Positions 7,341 to 16,558 of a stretch of 36,601 nucleotides of DNA are shown piece by piece. The notes under the pieces were generated by a model, which was not told the origin of the DNA, made no database searches, and worked only from the letters and a program-made list of their open reading frames with translations. Numbering within the stretch: position 1 is the stretch's first letter; the number at the start of each line of letters is the position of its first letter. A program made the position numbers and the translations under genes. Source of the DNA: an uncultured Bacteroidota bacterium (GTDB taxonomy: Bacteria; Bacteroidota; Bacteroidia; Bacteroidales; F082); NCBI GenBank assembly GCA_913055825.1, contig CAJXKB010000024.1, positions 1 through 36,601 on the forward strand. The letters run 5' to 3'.

Positions 7341-8780
7341 TTAAAACTCCAGATTTAACGGTGTCCTTGGGAAAGGAATCACATCACGGATATTGGTCAT
7401 TCCCGTGAGGAAAAGAATCAAACGTTCAAATCCCAGTCCAAAACCGGAATGCGGCACCGAACCAAATTTGCGGGTTTCCAAATACCACCACATAGACGAT
7501 TCGGGAATATCCAACGCTTTGATTTTGGCGTACAATTTGTCATAGTTTTCTTCCCTTTGTGATCCGCCGATGATTTCGCCAATTTGTGGGAAAAGTACGT
7601 CCATGGCCCGCACCGTTTTGCCATCCTCGTTTTGTTTCATATAAAAAGCCTTGATGCTGGCAGGGTAGTCCGTCAGGATTACGGGGCGTTTAAAATGTTT
7701 TTCTACGAGATAACGTTCGTGTTCCGATTGAAGGTCAACTCCCCATTCGTTAACCAGGTATTGGAAACGTTTCTTTTTGTTAGGTTTTGAATTTTTCAGG
7801 ATTTGGATAGCCTCGGTGTAGGTAAGTCTTACGAAAGGTTCGTCCAGCACAAAGCGTAATTTCTCGATGAGTTCCATGGAGCGTTCATTGGCTTTTTTGT
7901 TTTTTTCCTCATCCTGCTGGCGTTTGCTCAAAAACTGTAAATCGTCTGTGCAATGATCCAAGGCATACTGAATGACATATTTCAGCATCTCTTCGGCCAG
8001 GTCCATGTTGTCATTCAAATCATAAAAAGCCATTTCCGGTTCAATCATCCAGAACTCTGCGAGGTGACGCGTGGTATTTGAGTTTTCAGCACGAAAAGTA
8101 GGCCCGAAGGTGTATATCTTAGAAAGGGCCAAAGCTGCCAATTCACCTTCCAACTGACCGGAAACTGTCAGGTTAGCTGATTTACCAAAGAAGTCTTTTT
8201 TATAATCGATACTCCCATCTTCATTTTTTGGTAGATTTTTCAAGTCGAGCGTTGTAACCTGAAACATTTCGCCGGCACCTTCGGCATCTGAGCCGGTAAT
8301 TATAGGGGTGTGGATGTTGTAGAAATTACGTTCGTTGAAAAACTGATGCACGGCAAATATCATGGCGTGGCGTACACGGGCAATAGCACTGAAAGTATTG
8401 GTGCGAAAACGCAAATGGGCTTTTTCACGCAAAAATTCCAAACTGTGTTTTTTGGGCTGTAATGGATATTCGTTTGGATTAGCCTCCCCTAAAATCTGAA
8501 TATGTTGAGCTTGTACTTCTACTTTTTGACCGCTTCCCATTGACTCGGATAGAATACCGTCAACCGATAAAGCAGCACCAGTTTGAACGTGGTTCAATAA
8601 TGTTTCCATATCTGCATTTATCTCAACCACAATTTGTATGTTGTTGATAGTTGAACCATCGTTCAGTGCAATAAATGCCACATTTTTACTGGAACGTTTG
8701 GTACGTACCCAGCCTTTTACATTAATAAGTTCCCCAAAATCAGTTCTTTTCAAAAGTGTTCTAACTTCCGTTCTTTTCAC
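7341..8780 (-). CDS. asnS: Asparaginyl-tRNA synthetase
   Basis: Charges tRNA-Asn with asparagine in the cytoplasm. From the GTG at 8780 it has 479 residues. The N-terminal OB-fold anticodon-binding domain includes VKGWVRTKR and FIALNDGS (about residues 1-115). The class II catalytic core follows: motif 1 near [13 protein letters not shown], motif 2 [21 protein letters not shown], and motif 3 [15 protein letters not shown] close to the C-terminus. The residues SNTTRH and the insertion around [15 protein letters not shown] fit AsnRS rather than AspRS. The upstream extension to 8807 begins with TTG and has no support; no ATG exists near the N-terminus, so a GTG start is chosen. It stands alone, followed at 76 bases by tRNA-Gln in the same direction. 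Confidence 0.95.
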   Translation of the reverse strand: MKRTEVRTLLKRTDFGELINVKGWVRTKRSSKNVAFIALNDGSTINNIQIVVEINADMETLLNHVQTGAALSVDGILSESMGSGQKVEVQAQHIQILGEANPNEYPLQPKKHSLEFLREKAHLRFRTNTFSAIARVRHAMIFAVHQFFNERNFYNIHTPIITGSDAEGAGEMFQVTTLDLKNLPKNEDGSIDYKKDFFGKSANLTVSGQLEGELAALALSKIYTFGPTFRAENSNTTRHLAEFWMIEPEMAFYDLNDNMDLAEEMLKYVIQYALDHCTDDLQFLSKRQQDEEKNKKANERSMELIEKLRFVLDEPFVRLTYTEAIQILKNSKPNKKKRFQYLVNEWGVDLQSEHERYLVEKHFKRPVILTDYPASIKAFYMKQNEDGKTVRAMDVLFPQIGEIIGGSQREENYDKLYAKIKALDIPESSMWWYLETRKFGSVPHSGFGLGFERLILFLTGMTNIRDVIPFPRTPLNLEF

Positions 8781-8807
8781 AATTAAATCTTTTAAATGAA
8801 TTTGCAA

Positions 8808-9057
8808 AAGAACTAAATTTCAGCGAATTTTAGGTAAAAATCAAAATCTTTTTAAGCTTTCATTTTATCGCAGCTAATAAGAAATTGTTCCCCCTGTAGG
8901 AACTGTATCCGTTAGGCAGGGAAAGTCAGGGTGGCTTTTGATGGAAAAGATAATTTTTTGTTAACAATTAACGAGTACTATAACCTGTTTTAATTTAGTT
9001 GACTATGTAGTTATTAAACAAATAGGGAGCTAAATAATTTTTGAAACATAATAAAAG
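8808..9057. other. Intergenic stretch without a visible gene
   Basis: About 250 AT-rich bases lie between divergent asnS and the Oar-like receptor gene. I see no ORF, RNA gene or strong hairpin. A weak -7-like TTCTTTTG for asnS lies just left of this stretch (minus strand, about 8810-8803). Confidence 0.5.
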
Positions 9058-9091
9058 TTGTCCAAAGGTTGAATTTTTTTTCTTAAAGTTG
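9058..9091 (+). promoter_or_regulatory. Probable promoter of the Oar-like receptor gene
   Basis: TTG at 9058-9060 and TAAAGTTG at 9084-9091, spaced 23 bases. The -7 element has one mismatch to TAnnTTTG. The start would fall near 9098, about 20 bases before the ATG. Confidence 0.4.
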
Positions 9092-9120
9092 CAATTTTTT
9101 CAATATTAACATTTATTAAC

Positions 9121-12100
9121 ATGAGAATTAAATTACGCTTTTCCCTCATCGTTCTTATGGTGGGAATGGGTCTGACGGTCTTTTCACAAGGTGTTACAAC
9201 TTCTGCATTGAAAGGATTGGTGGTGGACCAAAAAGGAGCCCCCATGTTTGCAGCTACAGTATTGGCTACACACACGCCTACAGGAACCCAGTACGGAACT
9301 GTAACTTCGGAAGATGGCCATTTTACTATTAGAAACATGAAAGTTGGCGGACCTTATACGGTTCGTATCAGTTCGGTGGGTTACAAAGAAGTTACGGTTA
9401 AAGACATTTACCTCGATTTGAACAAAACTGCTAATATCAAAGTAGTTTTGCAAGAGACTTCGGTAAATATCGGCGAAATTGAAATTAAGGCAAACACCAG
9501 TGGAGTGATGAATTCGGACCGTACAGGTTCAATGACAAACGTCAGTGGTGAGCAAATAAAAACGATGCCTACAATTAAAAGAAGCCTGAAAGACATTACG
9601 CGCCTGACCCCCGAATCGGATGGTAACAGTTTTGGTGGAAGAAATAACTTGTATAACAACTTCTCGGTTGACGGCTCTATTTTTAATAATTCATTTGGAT
9701 TGGATTATGCTACACCGGGAGGGCAGGCTGATGCCCAGCCTGTGTCATTGGATGCCATTGACCAGGTGCAGGTTTCGCTTGCTCCTTTTGACGTGCGTGA
9801 AGGAGGCTTCACCGGGGCCGGCGTAAATGCCGTTACTAAGTCAGGGACCAACAAATTTAAAGGTACGGCGTATTATTTTATGAGAAACCAGGGAATGGCC
9901 GGTAAAAAGGTTGGAAGTGCCGTGGTGCCCAACACAGATTTTAGTTCCAAACAATATGGTTTTAGCATTGGTGGCCCTATTATCAAAAATAAACTTTTCT
10001 TTTTTGTGAACACAGAATTGGAACATCGAAATGAGTTGGCTCATGGTTTTGTGGCTTATAACAGCTCAAACAAAGGTCAGGAGAATGTTACTTCGGTGCC
10101 TGAAGACAGTATCCGAATGGTTCAGGCAAGATATCGTAACTATTGGGGTTACGATCCGGGAGCTTATCAGGGTTATACGCATCATAAAGACAATAAAAAG
10201 GTATTGGCAAAAATAGACTGGAACATTTCCAAAAAACATAATCTCACTGTACGTTACACCATGTTAAATGCATGGAAAGATATTTTACCTCACCCGGAAG
10301 CCATCATTGGACGCGGCCCTACCAGTTATCGGTTGCCTTTTGAAAATTCATCCTATCGGATTTTTAACAAAATTCAATCGGTAGTGAGTGAGTTGAATTC
10401 TATTTTTTCAAATAAAGTGGCAAATAAATTATTAATAGGTTATTCGGCTTTTCGAGATCACCGCGAACCTCATTCGGCCCCTTTCCCCGTTGTGGATATT
10501 TTTGATCAAAACGGTAACCTGGCCATTACTGCCGGTTCCGAAATGTTTTCGACTCATAACATTCTAAATCAGGATGTTTTTCAGTTTACCGATAACGTAA
10601 GTATTTATAAAAATAAACATACTATAACAGGTGGAATCAATTTTGAATATTTCAGTTTCCAGAACTCTTTCAATCTGTTTTATTATCCCTGGGATATGTT
10701 TTTTAGTGTAAAGAGCTTTTTGGCAAACGACTCAATTAATGGTGTGAACTTCAACAAGCAAGTTCGTGATTCTCAAAAAAATCCTTACTTATGGTCATAC
10801 CTGAAAACCGGACAGCTTGCTGTTTATGGTCAGGACGATTGGCAGGTAAGTGATAATTTCACACTGACTTATGGTTTGCGTATCGACTTGCCCATGTATT
10901 TTAATAAAATTCCCCGTACGGCAGCAGTAGATGTAGCAGCCAATTTTGACGGTTGGGTCGATCAAAATGGTAATCATACACGAATTGATCCTGGGAAATG
11001 GCCAAAAACTGAAATCTTGTGGTCACCGCGTATAGGTTTTAATTGGGACGTGAAAGGCGACAGAACTGTTCAACTGCGAGGCGGTTCGGGTATTTTTAGT
11101 GGACGTGTTCCTTTCGTTTGGTTGGGAAACCAATCGTCTAATTCGGGCATTAATCCCGGATATACTTTCCAGGTGAATGCAACAGCCGATAATTTCCACT
11201 GGCCTCAGGTATGGAAAAACGATCTCGCTGCCGATTTTAAATTTGGAAATAACTGGGTTGCTACTGTCGAAACCATGTACTCTAAAGATATTAACGCCGT
11301 GATTCACCATAATTATAATATGTTGCCTCCAACAGCGCATTTAACCGGTACGGGTGACACCCGGGCAATGTTTGCAGGATTTAACGAGGTTAATATTTAT
11401 TCCTCAAGCCCCAATGCAATTGGCTTTCTCGATGCAGGTGCACTGGTTTTGAATAATTCAAAAAAAGGGTATCAGTACGATGTAACGGCAAAAATTACCA
11501 AAACATGGGATTTTGGGTTGAACGTTATGGCTGCTTATACTTATCTCAATTCCAAAGATATCACTTCTATTCCGGCAGAAATTGCTGCCGATGCGTTTCA
11601 GCGTAACCCGGTAGTAGGCAATCCCAATCAGTCAATGTTTTCCTGGTCACGTTATGGCCTGAAACATCGTATAATTTCGAGTGTAATGTATAAAGTTAAT
11701 TACGGACGTCTTAGCTCAGCCTTTTCACTCTATTTTGAAGCCGGAAAAGGAAACCGCTATTCTTACGTATATGCTGGCGACTTAAACCAGGATGCTATTT
11801 CCAATAATGACTTGCTTTATGTTCCTGCTGATAAAAACGATATCCATTTTGGAACTGTTGATGCTAATGGTGTGGCTACAACAGCTCCAGATGCCGATGC
11901 ACAATGGGCCGCTTTGAATAATTTTATCAACCAGGATAAATATTTAAGCACTCGTCGTGGTAAATATGCTGAGCGTAATGGTGCTATGTTACCTTGGTAT
12001 AGCCAATTAGATTTTCGCTTTATTCAAAATTTGATTATGGATAAGGATAAAACCAAAAATCAGAACAAATTACAATTTACCCTCGATATCCTAAACCTCG

Positions 12101-12294
12101 GAAATATGATCAACTCAAATTGGGGTGTAAGGAAATTTGCCCGTACTACTACACCAATCAAGGTTAACGGAGTAGATGCCAATGGCGTGCCTTATTTCAG
12201 GTTCGATACTAATTTGAAGAGCTCTTATGTTGATGATGTGTCTTTGCGCTCCAAATGGCAAATGCAAATCGGATTGCGATATATTTTTAATTAA
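9121..12294 (+). CDS. Oar-like TonB-dependent outer membrane receptor
   Basis: A 1057-residue receptor with a signal peptide (about 1-22, ending VFSQG). A carboxypeptidase-regulatory-like domain covers about 26-112 (LKGLVVDQKGAPMFAATV, SVGYKEVTV). A plug follows with PTIKRSLKDITRLTP, DGSIFNN and APFDVREGGFTGAGVNAVTKSGTN, the typical Oar pattern. The rest is a long barrel containing a DLNQD...NNDLLYVP block found in this family. It belongs to the OmpA-related/Oar receptor group, not SusC, and there is no SusD partner. Substrate is unknown; relatives are linked to uptake of peptides or to surface proteins and secretion. It appears monocistronic. Eight bases after the stop begins a group II intron relic. 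Confidence 0.88.
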   Translation: MRIKLRFSLIVLMVGMGLTVFSQGVTTSALKGLVVDQKGAPMFAATVLATHTPTGTQYGTVTSEDGHFTIRNMKVGGPYTVRISSVGYKEVTVKDIYLDLNKTANIKVVLQETSVNIGEIEIKANTSGVMNSDRTGSMTNVSGEQIKTMPTIKRSLKDITRLTPESDGNSFGGRNNLYNNFSVDGSIFNNSFGLDYATPGGQADAQPVSLDAIDQVQVSLAPFDVREGGFTGAGVNAVTKSGTNKFKGTAYYFMRNQGMAGKKVGSAVVPNTDFSSKQYGFSIGGPIIKNKLFFFVNTELEHRNELAHGFVAYNSSNKGQENVTSVPEDSIRMVQARYRNYWGYDPGAYQGYTHHKDNKKVLAKIDWNISKKHNLTVRYTMLNAWKDILPHPEAIIGRGPTSYRLPFENSSYRIFNKIQSVVSELNSIFSNKVANKLLIGYSAFRDHREPHSAPFPVVDIFDQNGNLAITAGSEMFSTHNILNQDVFQFTDNVSIYKNKHTITGGINFEYFSFQNSFNLFYYPWDMFFSVKSFLANDSINGVNFNKQVRDSQKNPYLWSYLKTGQLAVYGQDDWQVSDNFTLTYGLRIDLPMYFNKIPRTAAVDVAANFDGWVDQNGNHTRIDPGKWPKTEILWSPRIGFNWDVKGDRTVQLRGGSGIFSGRVPFVWLGNQSSNSGINPGYTFQVNATADNFHWPQVWKNDLAADFKFGNNWVATVETMYSKDINAVIHHNYNMLPPTAHLTGTGDTRAMFAGFNEVNIYSSSPNAIGFLDAGALVLNNSKKGYQYDVTAKITKTWDFGLNVMAAYTYLNSKDITSIPAEIAADAFQRNPVVGNPNQSMFSWSRYGLKHRIISSVMYKVNYGRLSSAFSLYFEAGKGNRYSYVYAGDLNQDAISNNDLLYVPADKNDIHFGTVDANGVATTAPDADAQWAALNNFINQDKYLSTRRGKYAERNGAMLPWYSQLDFRFIQNLIMDKDKTKNQNKLQFTLDILNLGNMINSNWGVRKFARTTTPIKVNGVDANGVPYFRFDTNLKSSYVDDVSLRSKWQMQIGLRYIFN

Positions 12295-12301
12295 CGTTTT
12301 A

Positions 12302-12650
12302 GTATGTTGTCGGCCTGGTAATAATCTAACAGGGTGTAAGTCCCTGTATGTGCCGAGTTGATAGGAAATATTAGCGAATGGCAAGGGTGTTGCGGGCGAC
12401 TGCAAAACTAAAAGAAGCCATCAGCAAACTTGAAGTTCTGACGCACAGAAATTTGATGAAAATAATTTGTTCATCAACAAGCCTAAAACAATCCTACAGG
12501 CAAGTAAAACGGAACAAAGGCACAGCAGGCATTTGGTCAATGCCTGCTGTGCAATTTGCGACTTGGTTTCAAAAGCACGGAGAAATATTGGTAAATGAGT
12601 TGCTTCAAGGAACATATCAACCGCAAGGGGTAAAACAGGTTGATACGTAA
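12302..12650 (+). mobile_element. 5' remnant of a group II intron
   Basis: The sequence from about 12302 (GTATG, similar to the GTGYG 5' end) contains a domain-I-like hairpin, CAGGG-TGTAAGT-CCCTG (about 12330-12346), typical of bacterial group II introns. It then leads into the start of an intron-encoded reverse transcriptase. No domain V or VI is present downstream, so the 3' half has been lost. It inserted just behind the Oar-like gene, on the same strand. Confidence 0.6.
12378..12650 (+). pseudogene. ltrA: Truncated group II intron reverse transcriptase/maturase
   Basis: 90 codons with the RT-0/RT-1 hallmarks of LtrA-type enzymes: SYRQVKRNKGTAGI, a WFQKHGEILVNELLQGTYQP block, and the start of the KQV region where intact proteins continue with the PKPGG motif. 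Here a stop (12648-12650) follows KQVDT. Full-length proteins have roughly 400-600 residues with palm motif YADD, X and endonuclease domains, all missing. It cannot be an active enzyme. Confidence 0.8.
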
Positions 12651-12870
12651 ATATCTACAAAGCGGAGTTCTGACAGGCGGTTTAATATCACAACGCACCA
12701 AGCCACCTCACTCCACGCCAGCGGGGGATAAAGGTTGCTCCTTCGGGTCAAATGGTTCCCTTTTGCCGGGGTGGAGTTTTCCCCACTGGTGAGTCTTCCC
12801 CACTTGCAAAGTCGTGAAGGTGATACAACCGCGTTCGTGTGTTGTTTATCTGTAAATTAGGTTGCAGACT
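12651..12870. other. GC-rich non-coding scar after the intron relic
   Basis: 220 bases, clearly richer in GC than their surroundings, between the cut-off reverse transcriptase and the 3' end of cysNC. CTCCAC (12711-12716) and GTGGAG (12771-12776) are inverted repeats framing a segment with GC-rich runs. No ORF or known RNA was recognised. It is probably the flank of a mobile element that removed the 3' half of the intron. Confidence 0.45.
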
Positions 12871-14778
12871 TTACTGTATTGGGAAAATATTGTTTTCTAA
12901 CAGGTACTGCATAACAGCTTCTGCGTTATCAGCATTGTTAACCGGTGAAAAACGAAGTTGCGGATCAACGGGCACTTCATACGGAATATCCAGACCCGGC
13001 ACGTTTTTAATTTCATCGCGGTCATAACGTTCGTATAAAGCGTCGTCAACATGGGCACGGCAATAATCTACATCGGCATCCATATAAACGAGATTGAAAC
13101 GCTCCTGTCCGATAATTTTAGCAACCTGCTCACGAATGGCAGCATCTGGGGAGGCAAACGAACAAATGGCAATAATACCCTGGTCGTTTAATATACGGGC
13201 AATATGTGCTACCCTGCGCAAGTGTTCGGCCCGGTCGGACGGATTGTAATCAAGTTCCCTCGATAAGCCCGAACGCAATGATTTCCCGTCTAATACAACT
13301 ACTTTGGCGCCGGCTTCAATCAATTGTTTTTCCAACACAAAAGCCAGCTCATTTTTACCACTTCCGTAAAGGCCGGTAATCCATAAAGTAATCCCTTTTT
13401 GGTTGTAAATATTTTCGCGGGCTTCCCGGCTTATCAAGCTGCGCCCGTTAGTAATCATCTCTTTTTGATCGTCAGTAATTCGGTGTGGAAGTAGGTCGCT
13501 GTCAATTTTATCAAGAATCATCCCCACAGCCACCGTATTATGTGTAATGGGATCAATCAGTATAAACGAACCGGTTTGCCGGTTTTTTTTATACGCATCA
13601 AAATAGAGCGGTTCGGTGGTGGTGAGTACCACACGTCCTATTTCGTTCAGCTCAAAATGGTCAATATCACCATGTTCCAGCGTGTTTACATCCACGCGAT
13701 AACGGATTTGGTCAATCTTGGCCTTGGTGCTATGCGTATTGTGTTTGATATAATATTGTGTGTAAGCGCCCATGGGCTTCTCGTCCATCCAGACCAACAT
13801 AGCTTCAAAATGGCGATCCATACGAGGTGTATTATCGGGATGGATTAGCATGTTTCCCCTGGAAATATCAATTTCGTCTTCTAATGTTAAACTTACACTT
13901 TGAGGAGGGAAAGCATAATCGAGTTCACCATCATAAGTGGTAATTTCTTTCACTTTTGAAGTTTTCCCGGAAGGTAATACTTTTATATCATCACCTTTAC
14001 GGATAACCCCCGAAGCTACCTTACCGGCAAATCCGCGGTATTTTAAATCGGGACGAATAACGTATTGCACCGGAAAACGAAAATCCTCAAAATTACGGTC
14101 GCTGCTTACATGCACAGTTTCTAAAAATTCCAGCATGCTTTTGCCGTGATACCAAGGCATTTTATCGGATAGCTCAACCACATTGTCGCCTTTTAACGCC
14201 GAGATAGGGATAAAAGTTACATCGGGAACATCTAATTGCGTGATAAAATCTTTATAATCGGCCACAATAGAATCAAAAACCTCCTCACGATAGTCCACTA
14301 AATCCATTTTGTTCACAGCCAGGACAATATGTTTAATTCCCAAAAGAGAGGCCAAAAAGGTGTGCCGTTTGGTTTGGGTAATGACCCCTTTGCGTGCATC
14401 GGCCAGTAAAATAGCGAGGTTGGCCGTGGAACCTCCGGTAATCATATTCCGGGTGTATTGCTCGTGCCCGGGCGTGTCGGCAATAATAAATTTCCGTTTG
14501 GCAGTGGAAAAATAGCGATAGGCCACATCAATGGTGATACCTTGTTCACGCTCGGCTTTCAAGCCATCCAGCAAAAGGGCATAATCAATTTCCTCACCGG
14601 CATGTCCAACACGCTTACTGTCGCGTTTCAGCGCTGAAAGCTGGTCTTCATATATTTTTTTACTGTCAAACAGCAAACGTCCGATGAGCGTCGATTTCCC
14701 ATCGTCCACCGAGCCGGCTGTTAATAAGCGTAATAAGTCTTTTTTTTGATCCTGGTCAAGAAATGATTTTATATCCAT
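12871..14778 (-). CDS. cysNC: Bifunctional sulfate adenylyltransferase subunit 1 / adenylylsulfate kinase
   Basis: A 635-residue fusion. Residues 1-430 are CysN, the GTPase that drives ATP sulfurylase: G1 [10 protein letters not shown] (residues 21-30), G3 [10 protein letters not shown]4 NKMD, then EF-Tu-like beta-barrel domains. Residues about 460-635 are a CysC-like APS kinase domain. Its P-loop reads GLYGSGKN, with Asn where Ser/Thr is expected, and the usual DGDN motif reads DGKS (residues 497-500). The later blocks [19 protein letters not shown] and [13 protein letters not shown] are conserved. CysN normally works with CysD, the catalytic subunit, usually just upstream of cysN, but no cysD is in the window. 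The role is APS and perhaps PAPS formation for sulfur assimilation or sulfation; kinase activity is in doubt. Confidence 0.9.
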   Translation of the reverse strand: MDIKSFLDQDQKKDLLRLLTAGSVDDGKSTLIGRLLFDSKKIYEDQLSALKRDSKRVGHAGEEIDYALLLDGLKAEREQGITIDVAYRYFSTAKRKFIIADTPGHEQYTRNMITGGSTANLAILLADARKGVITQTKRHTFLASLLGIKHIVLAVNKMDLVDYREEVFDSIVADYKDFITQLDVPDVTFIPISALKGDNVVELSDKMPWYHGKSMLEFLETVHVSSDRNFEDFRFPVQYVIRPDLKYRGFAGKVASGVIRKGDDIKVLPSGKTSKVKEITTYDGELDYAFPPQSVSLTLEDEIDISRGNMLIHPDNTPRMDRHFEAMLVWMDEKPMGAYTQYYIKHNTHSTKAKIDQIRYRVDVNTLEHGDIDHFELNEIGRVVLTTTEPLYFDAYKKNRQTGSFILIDPITHNTVAVGMILDKIDSDLLPHRITDDQKEMITNGRSLISREARENIYNQKGITLWITGLYGSGKNELAFVLEKQLIEAGAKVVVLDGKSLRSGLSRELDYNPSDRAEHLRRVAHIARILNDQGIIAICSFASPDAAIREQVAKIIGQERFNLVYMDADVDYCRAHVDDALYERYDRDEIKNVPGLDIPYEVPVDPQLRFSPVNNADNAEAVMQYLLENNIFPIQ

Positions 14779-14798
14779 CGTTGCAAATTTCCGTTCAC

Positions 14799-14827
14799 TA
14801 AATTTAATGCTTTGGCAGCAGGCGCAA
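14799..14827 (-). promoter_or_regulatory. Possible promoter of cysNC
   Basis: On the minus strand TTG (14827-14825) and TAAATTTA (14806-14799), spaced 18 bases. The -7 element ends in A rather than G. It lies about 20 bases before the ATG at 14778, inside the short divergent gap with the ATP-cone gene. Confidence 0.35.
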
Positions 14828-14871
14828 AGCTACAATATTTTACTACATTTACGCTTCCAAAAAAGAAAGAC

Positions 14872-15720
14872 ATGGCTGAAAAAAACATACTGGTTACCAA
14901 AAGTAATGGCGAAAAAGTTCCGTTTGATGCCGGCAAGTTAAGAAGTGCCCTACAACATTCTGGAGCCCGGCCCGAACAGGTTGAAGAAGCGTTACAACTG
15001 GTGGGGCAAAATTTATACGACGGTATCAGCACCCGTAAAATTCACCAGCTGGCTTACCGGGTACTGAAAAAGCGCTCCCATCATGTGGCCGGCCGTTACC
15101 GCCTGAAAAAAGCCATGCTTGAACTGGGGCCCTCGGGTTATCCTTTTGAGAAATTTGTGGGTAAACTGCTTGATGCCAAAGGGTATACAACACTGGTTGA
15201 TCAGGTTGTCCAGGGTGTGTGCATTACGCATGAAGTAGATGTGGTGGCACGTAACGACAGTGAACAAATTATGGTAGAATGTAAATATCATAGCGATGTA
15301 AAACGAAAGAGCGATGTTAAAGTGGCCCTTTACATTCATTCCCGCTTTTTGGATGTTTCCAAAGCCTGGCAAAATACGCAACAAAATGACAACATCACTT
15401 ACACGGGCATGGTGGTAACCAACACGCGCTTTTCGGACGATGCTACTAAATTTGCCGAATGTGCAGGCATGCAGTTGGTGTCGTGGGACTATCCGAAAGG
15501 GAACAGCCTCAAAGACTGGATCGACCGTTCAGGCCTCCATCCGCTTACCAGTTTAAGCCTTTTAAAAAAATCGGAAAAACAATTCCTGTTGGAAAAAGGG
15601 ATTGTGCTTTGCAGAGATATCAATAATTATACTCATTTACTGCAACAATTAGGAATGAGTAGCCAGAAAATTAGCAAAGTGCTTGCCGAAGCAGATGCAC
15701 TAACACACGAATATTTATAG
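14872..15720 (+). CDS. ATP-cone domain fused to an Mrr-like restriction endonuclease domain
   Basis: 282 residues from the ATG at 14872; an upstream extension to 14812 would cover the divergent promoter region and lacks family similarity. Residues about 4-90 are an ATP-cone (ILVTKSNGEKVPFDAGKL, then GISTRKIHQLAYRVL), the nucleotide-sensing module of ribonucleotide reductase and NrdR. Residues about 92-210 are a PD-(D/E)xK nuclease of the Mrr type: FVGKLLDAKGYTT, then EVDVVA (Asp123) and VECKYH (Glu136, Lys138), with all three catalytic residues present. The C-terminal tail (about 215-282) looks helical, with LLQQLGMSSQKISKVL. It is cytoplasmic, likely cutting or binding DNA under nucleotide control; substrate and role are not known. 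It overlaps no methylase gene. A thioesterase gene follows after 8 bases and probably shares the transcript. Confidence 0.8.
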   Translation: MAEKNILVTKSNGEKVPFDAGKLRSALQHSGARPEQVEEALQLVGQNLYDGISTRKIHQLAYRVLKKRSHHVAGRYRLKKAMLELGPSGYPFEKFVGKLLDAKGYTTLVDQVVQGVCITHEVDVVARNDSEQIMVECKYHSDVKRKSDVKVALYIHSRFLDVSKAWQNTQQNDNITYTGMVVTNTRFSDDATKFAECAGMQLVSWDYPKGNSLKDWIDRSGLHPLTSLSLLKKSEKQFLLEKGIVLCRDINNYTHLLQQLGMSSQKISKVLAEADALTHEYL

Positions 15721-15728
15721 GATTTGAA

Positions 15729-16487
15729 ATGTTGACAAAAAAAGAAGTGAAACATGAAATAAAAACCATTTGGCAGGAAAACCATGTGGTTTCGTGGGAA
15801 GATGTTACCATGGATAATCAACTGTCGGTTACCGGACTAACCCGTATGCTTTTACAGGCAGCCGTGAGTCATTCGGAACACCTTGGCTTTGGTTTCTCAA
15901 CCACGAGTAAAGATTTATTATCGTGGGTGTTGTTTAAATTTCATCTTGAAATAAAACGCATGCCTGCCTGGAAAGAGAAAATTCATTTGACCACATGGCC
16001 TCGCAAAACCAAAGCTATTACTGCCATCAGGGAGTTTGAAGTGACCGATGCTCAGGGAAATATCATTTGTACGGCCTCTTCCGAATGGTCAATTATCCAC
16101 TTGAAAACCCGCCGCCCGCAGCGTCTTGATAGTATTAAAGGACTGGGAGAACATGTTTCGGGTCGTGAAGCCTTTACACATCCTGTTGAACGTATCAATC
16201 CCAAAGTCGAATTTAAAGACTTATTTCAACTAAAAGTACATTATACCGATATGGATATGAATGGTCATGCCAACGCCGGTAAATATTTTGACTGGTTGTC
16301 GGATGCCGTTTACGAAATTTATCAATCTAACAATATCGTATTTGTACAATTCAGCTATCATCACGAGTGCTACCTCGGCGATATCATATGCATTCAAATT
16401 AGTGATGAAAATCAGGGACTGATTCGCGGTTTTAACCTTACGCAACAGCACGTGTCTTTTTTGGCAAAGGTGGAGATGCGGGCGTAA
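15729..16487 (+). CDS. Acyl-ACP thioesterase (FatA/FatB-like, double hotdog)
   Basis: 252 residues forming two hotdog domains. The N-terminal half holds the acyl-binding region (LLQAAVSHSEHLGFG, WVLFKFHLEIKRMP, TWPRKTKAITAIREFEV). The C-terminal half holds DMNGHANAGKYFDWLSDA with the catalytic Asn178 and His180 of plant-like acyl-ACP thioesterases. It releases free fatty acids from acyl carrier protein and can set membrane lipid chain length. Bacteroidota commonly carry one such gene. Start at 15729 follows the preceding stop by eight bases, so it is likely co-transcribed with the ATP-cone nuclease, without a clear functional link. It converges on the efflux operon with 71 bases between. Confidence 0.88.
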   Translation: MLTKKEVKHEIKTIWQENHVVSWEDVTMDNQLSVTGLTRMLLQAAVSHSEHLGFGFSTTSKDLLSWVLFKFHLEIKRMPAWKEKIHLTTWPRKTKAITAIREFEVTDAQGNIICTASSEWSIIHLKTRRPQRLDSIKGLGEHVSGREAFTHPVERINPKVEFKDLFQLKVHYTDMDMNGHANAGKYFDWLSDAVYEIYQSNNIVFVQFSYHHECYLGDIICIQISDENQGLIRGFNLTQQHVSFLAKVEMRA

Positions 16488-16558
16488 ACACATCCTCATG
16501 CTTTTAAATCGATTGTCTAATCGGCGTCAGCCACAAAGCATAACTGATGGGTGAAAAT

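Noticed and set aside
12115-12405. Minus-strand ORF across the end of the Oar-like gene and the intron relic
   Set aside because: It runs antisense over both elements, has no family resemblance, and the plus strand is well explained.
13540-13848. Plus-strand ORF of 102 codons within cysNC
   Set aside because: Reverse shadow of the conserved CysN domain; no promoter or start signal.
14872-16487. Two-gene defence operon of ATP-cone nuclease and thioesterase
   Set aside because: The second gene is a normal acyl-ACP thioesterase found widely in the phylum; adjacency alone does not make a system.
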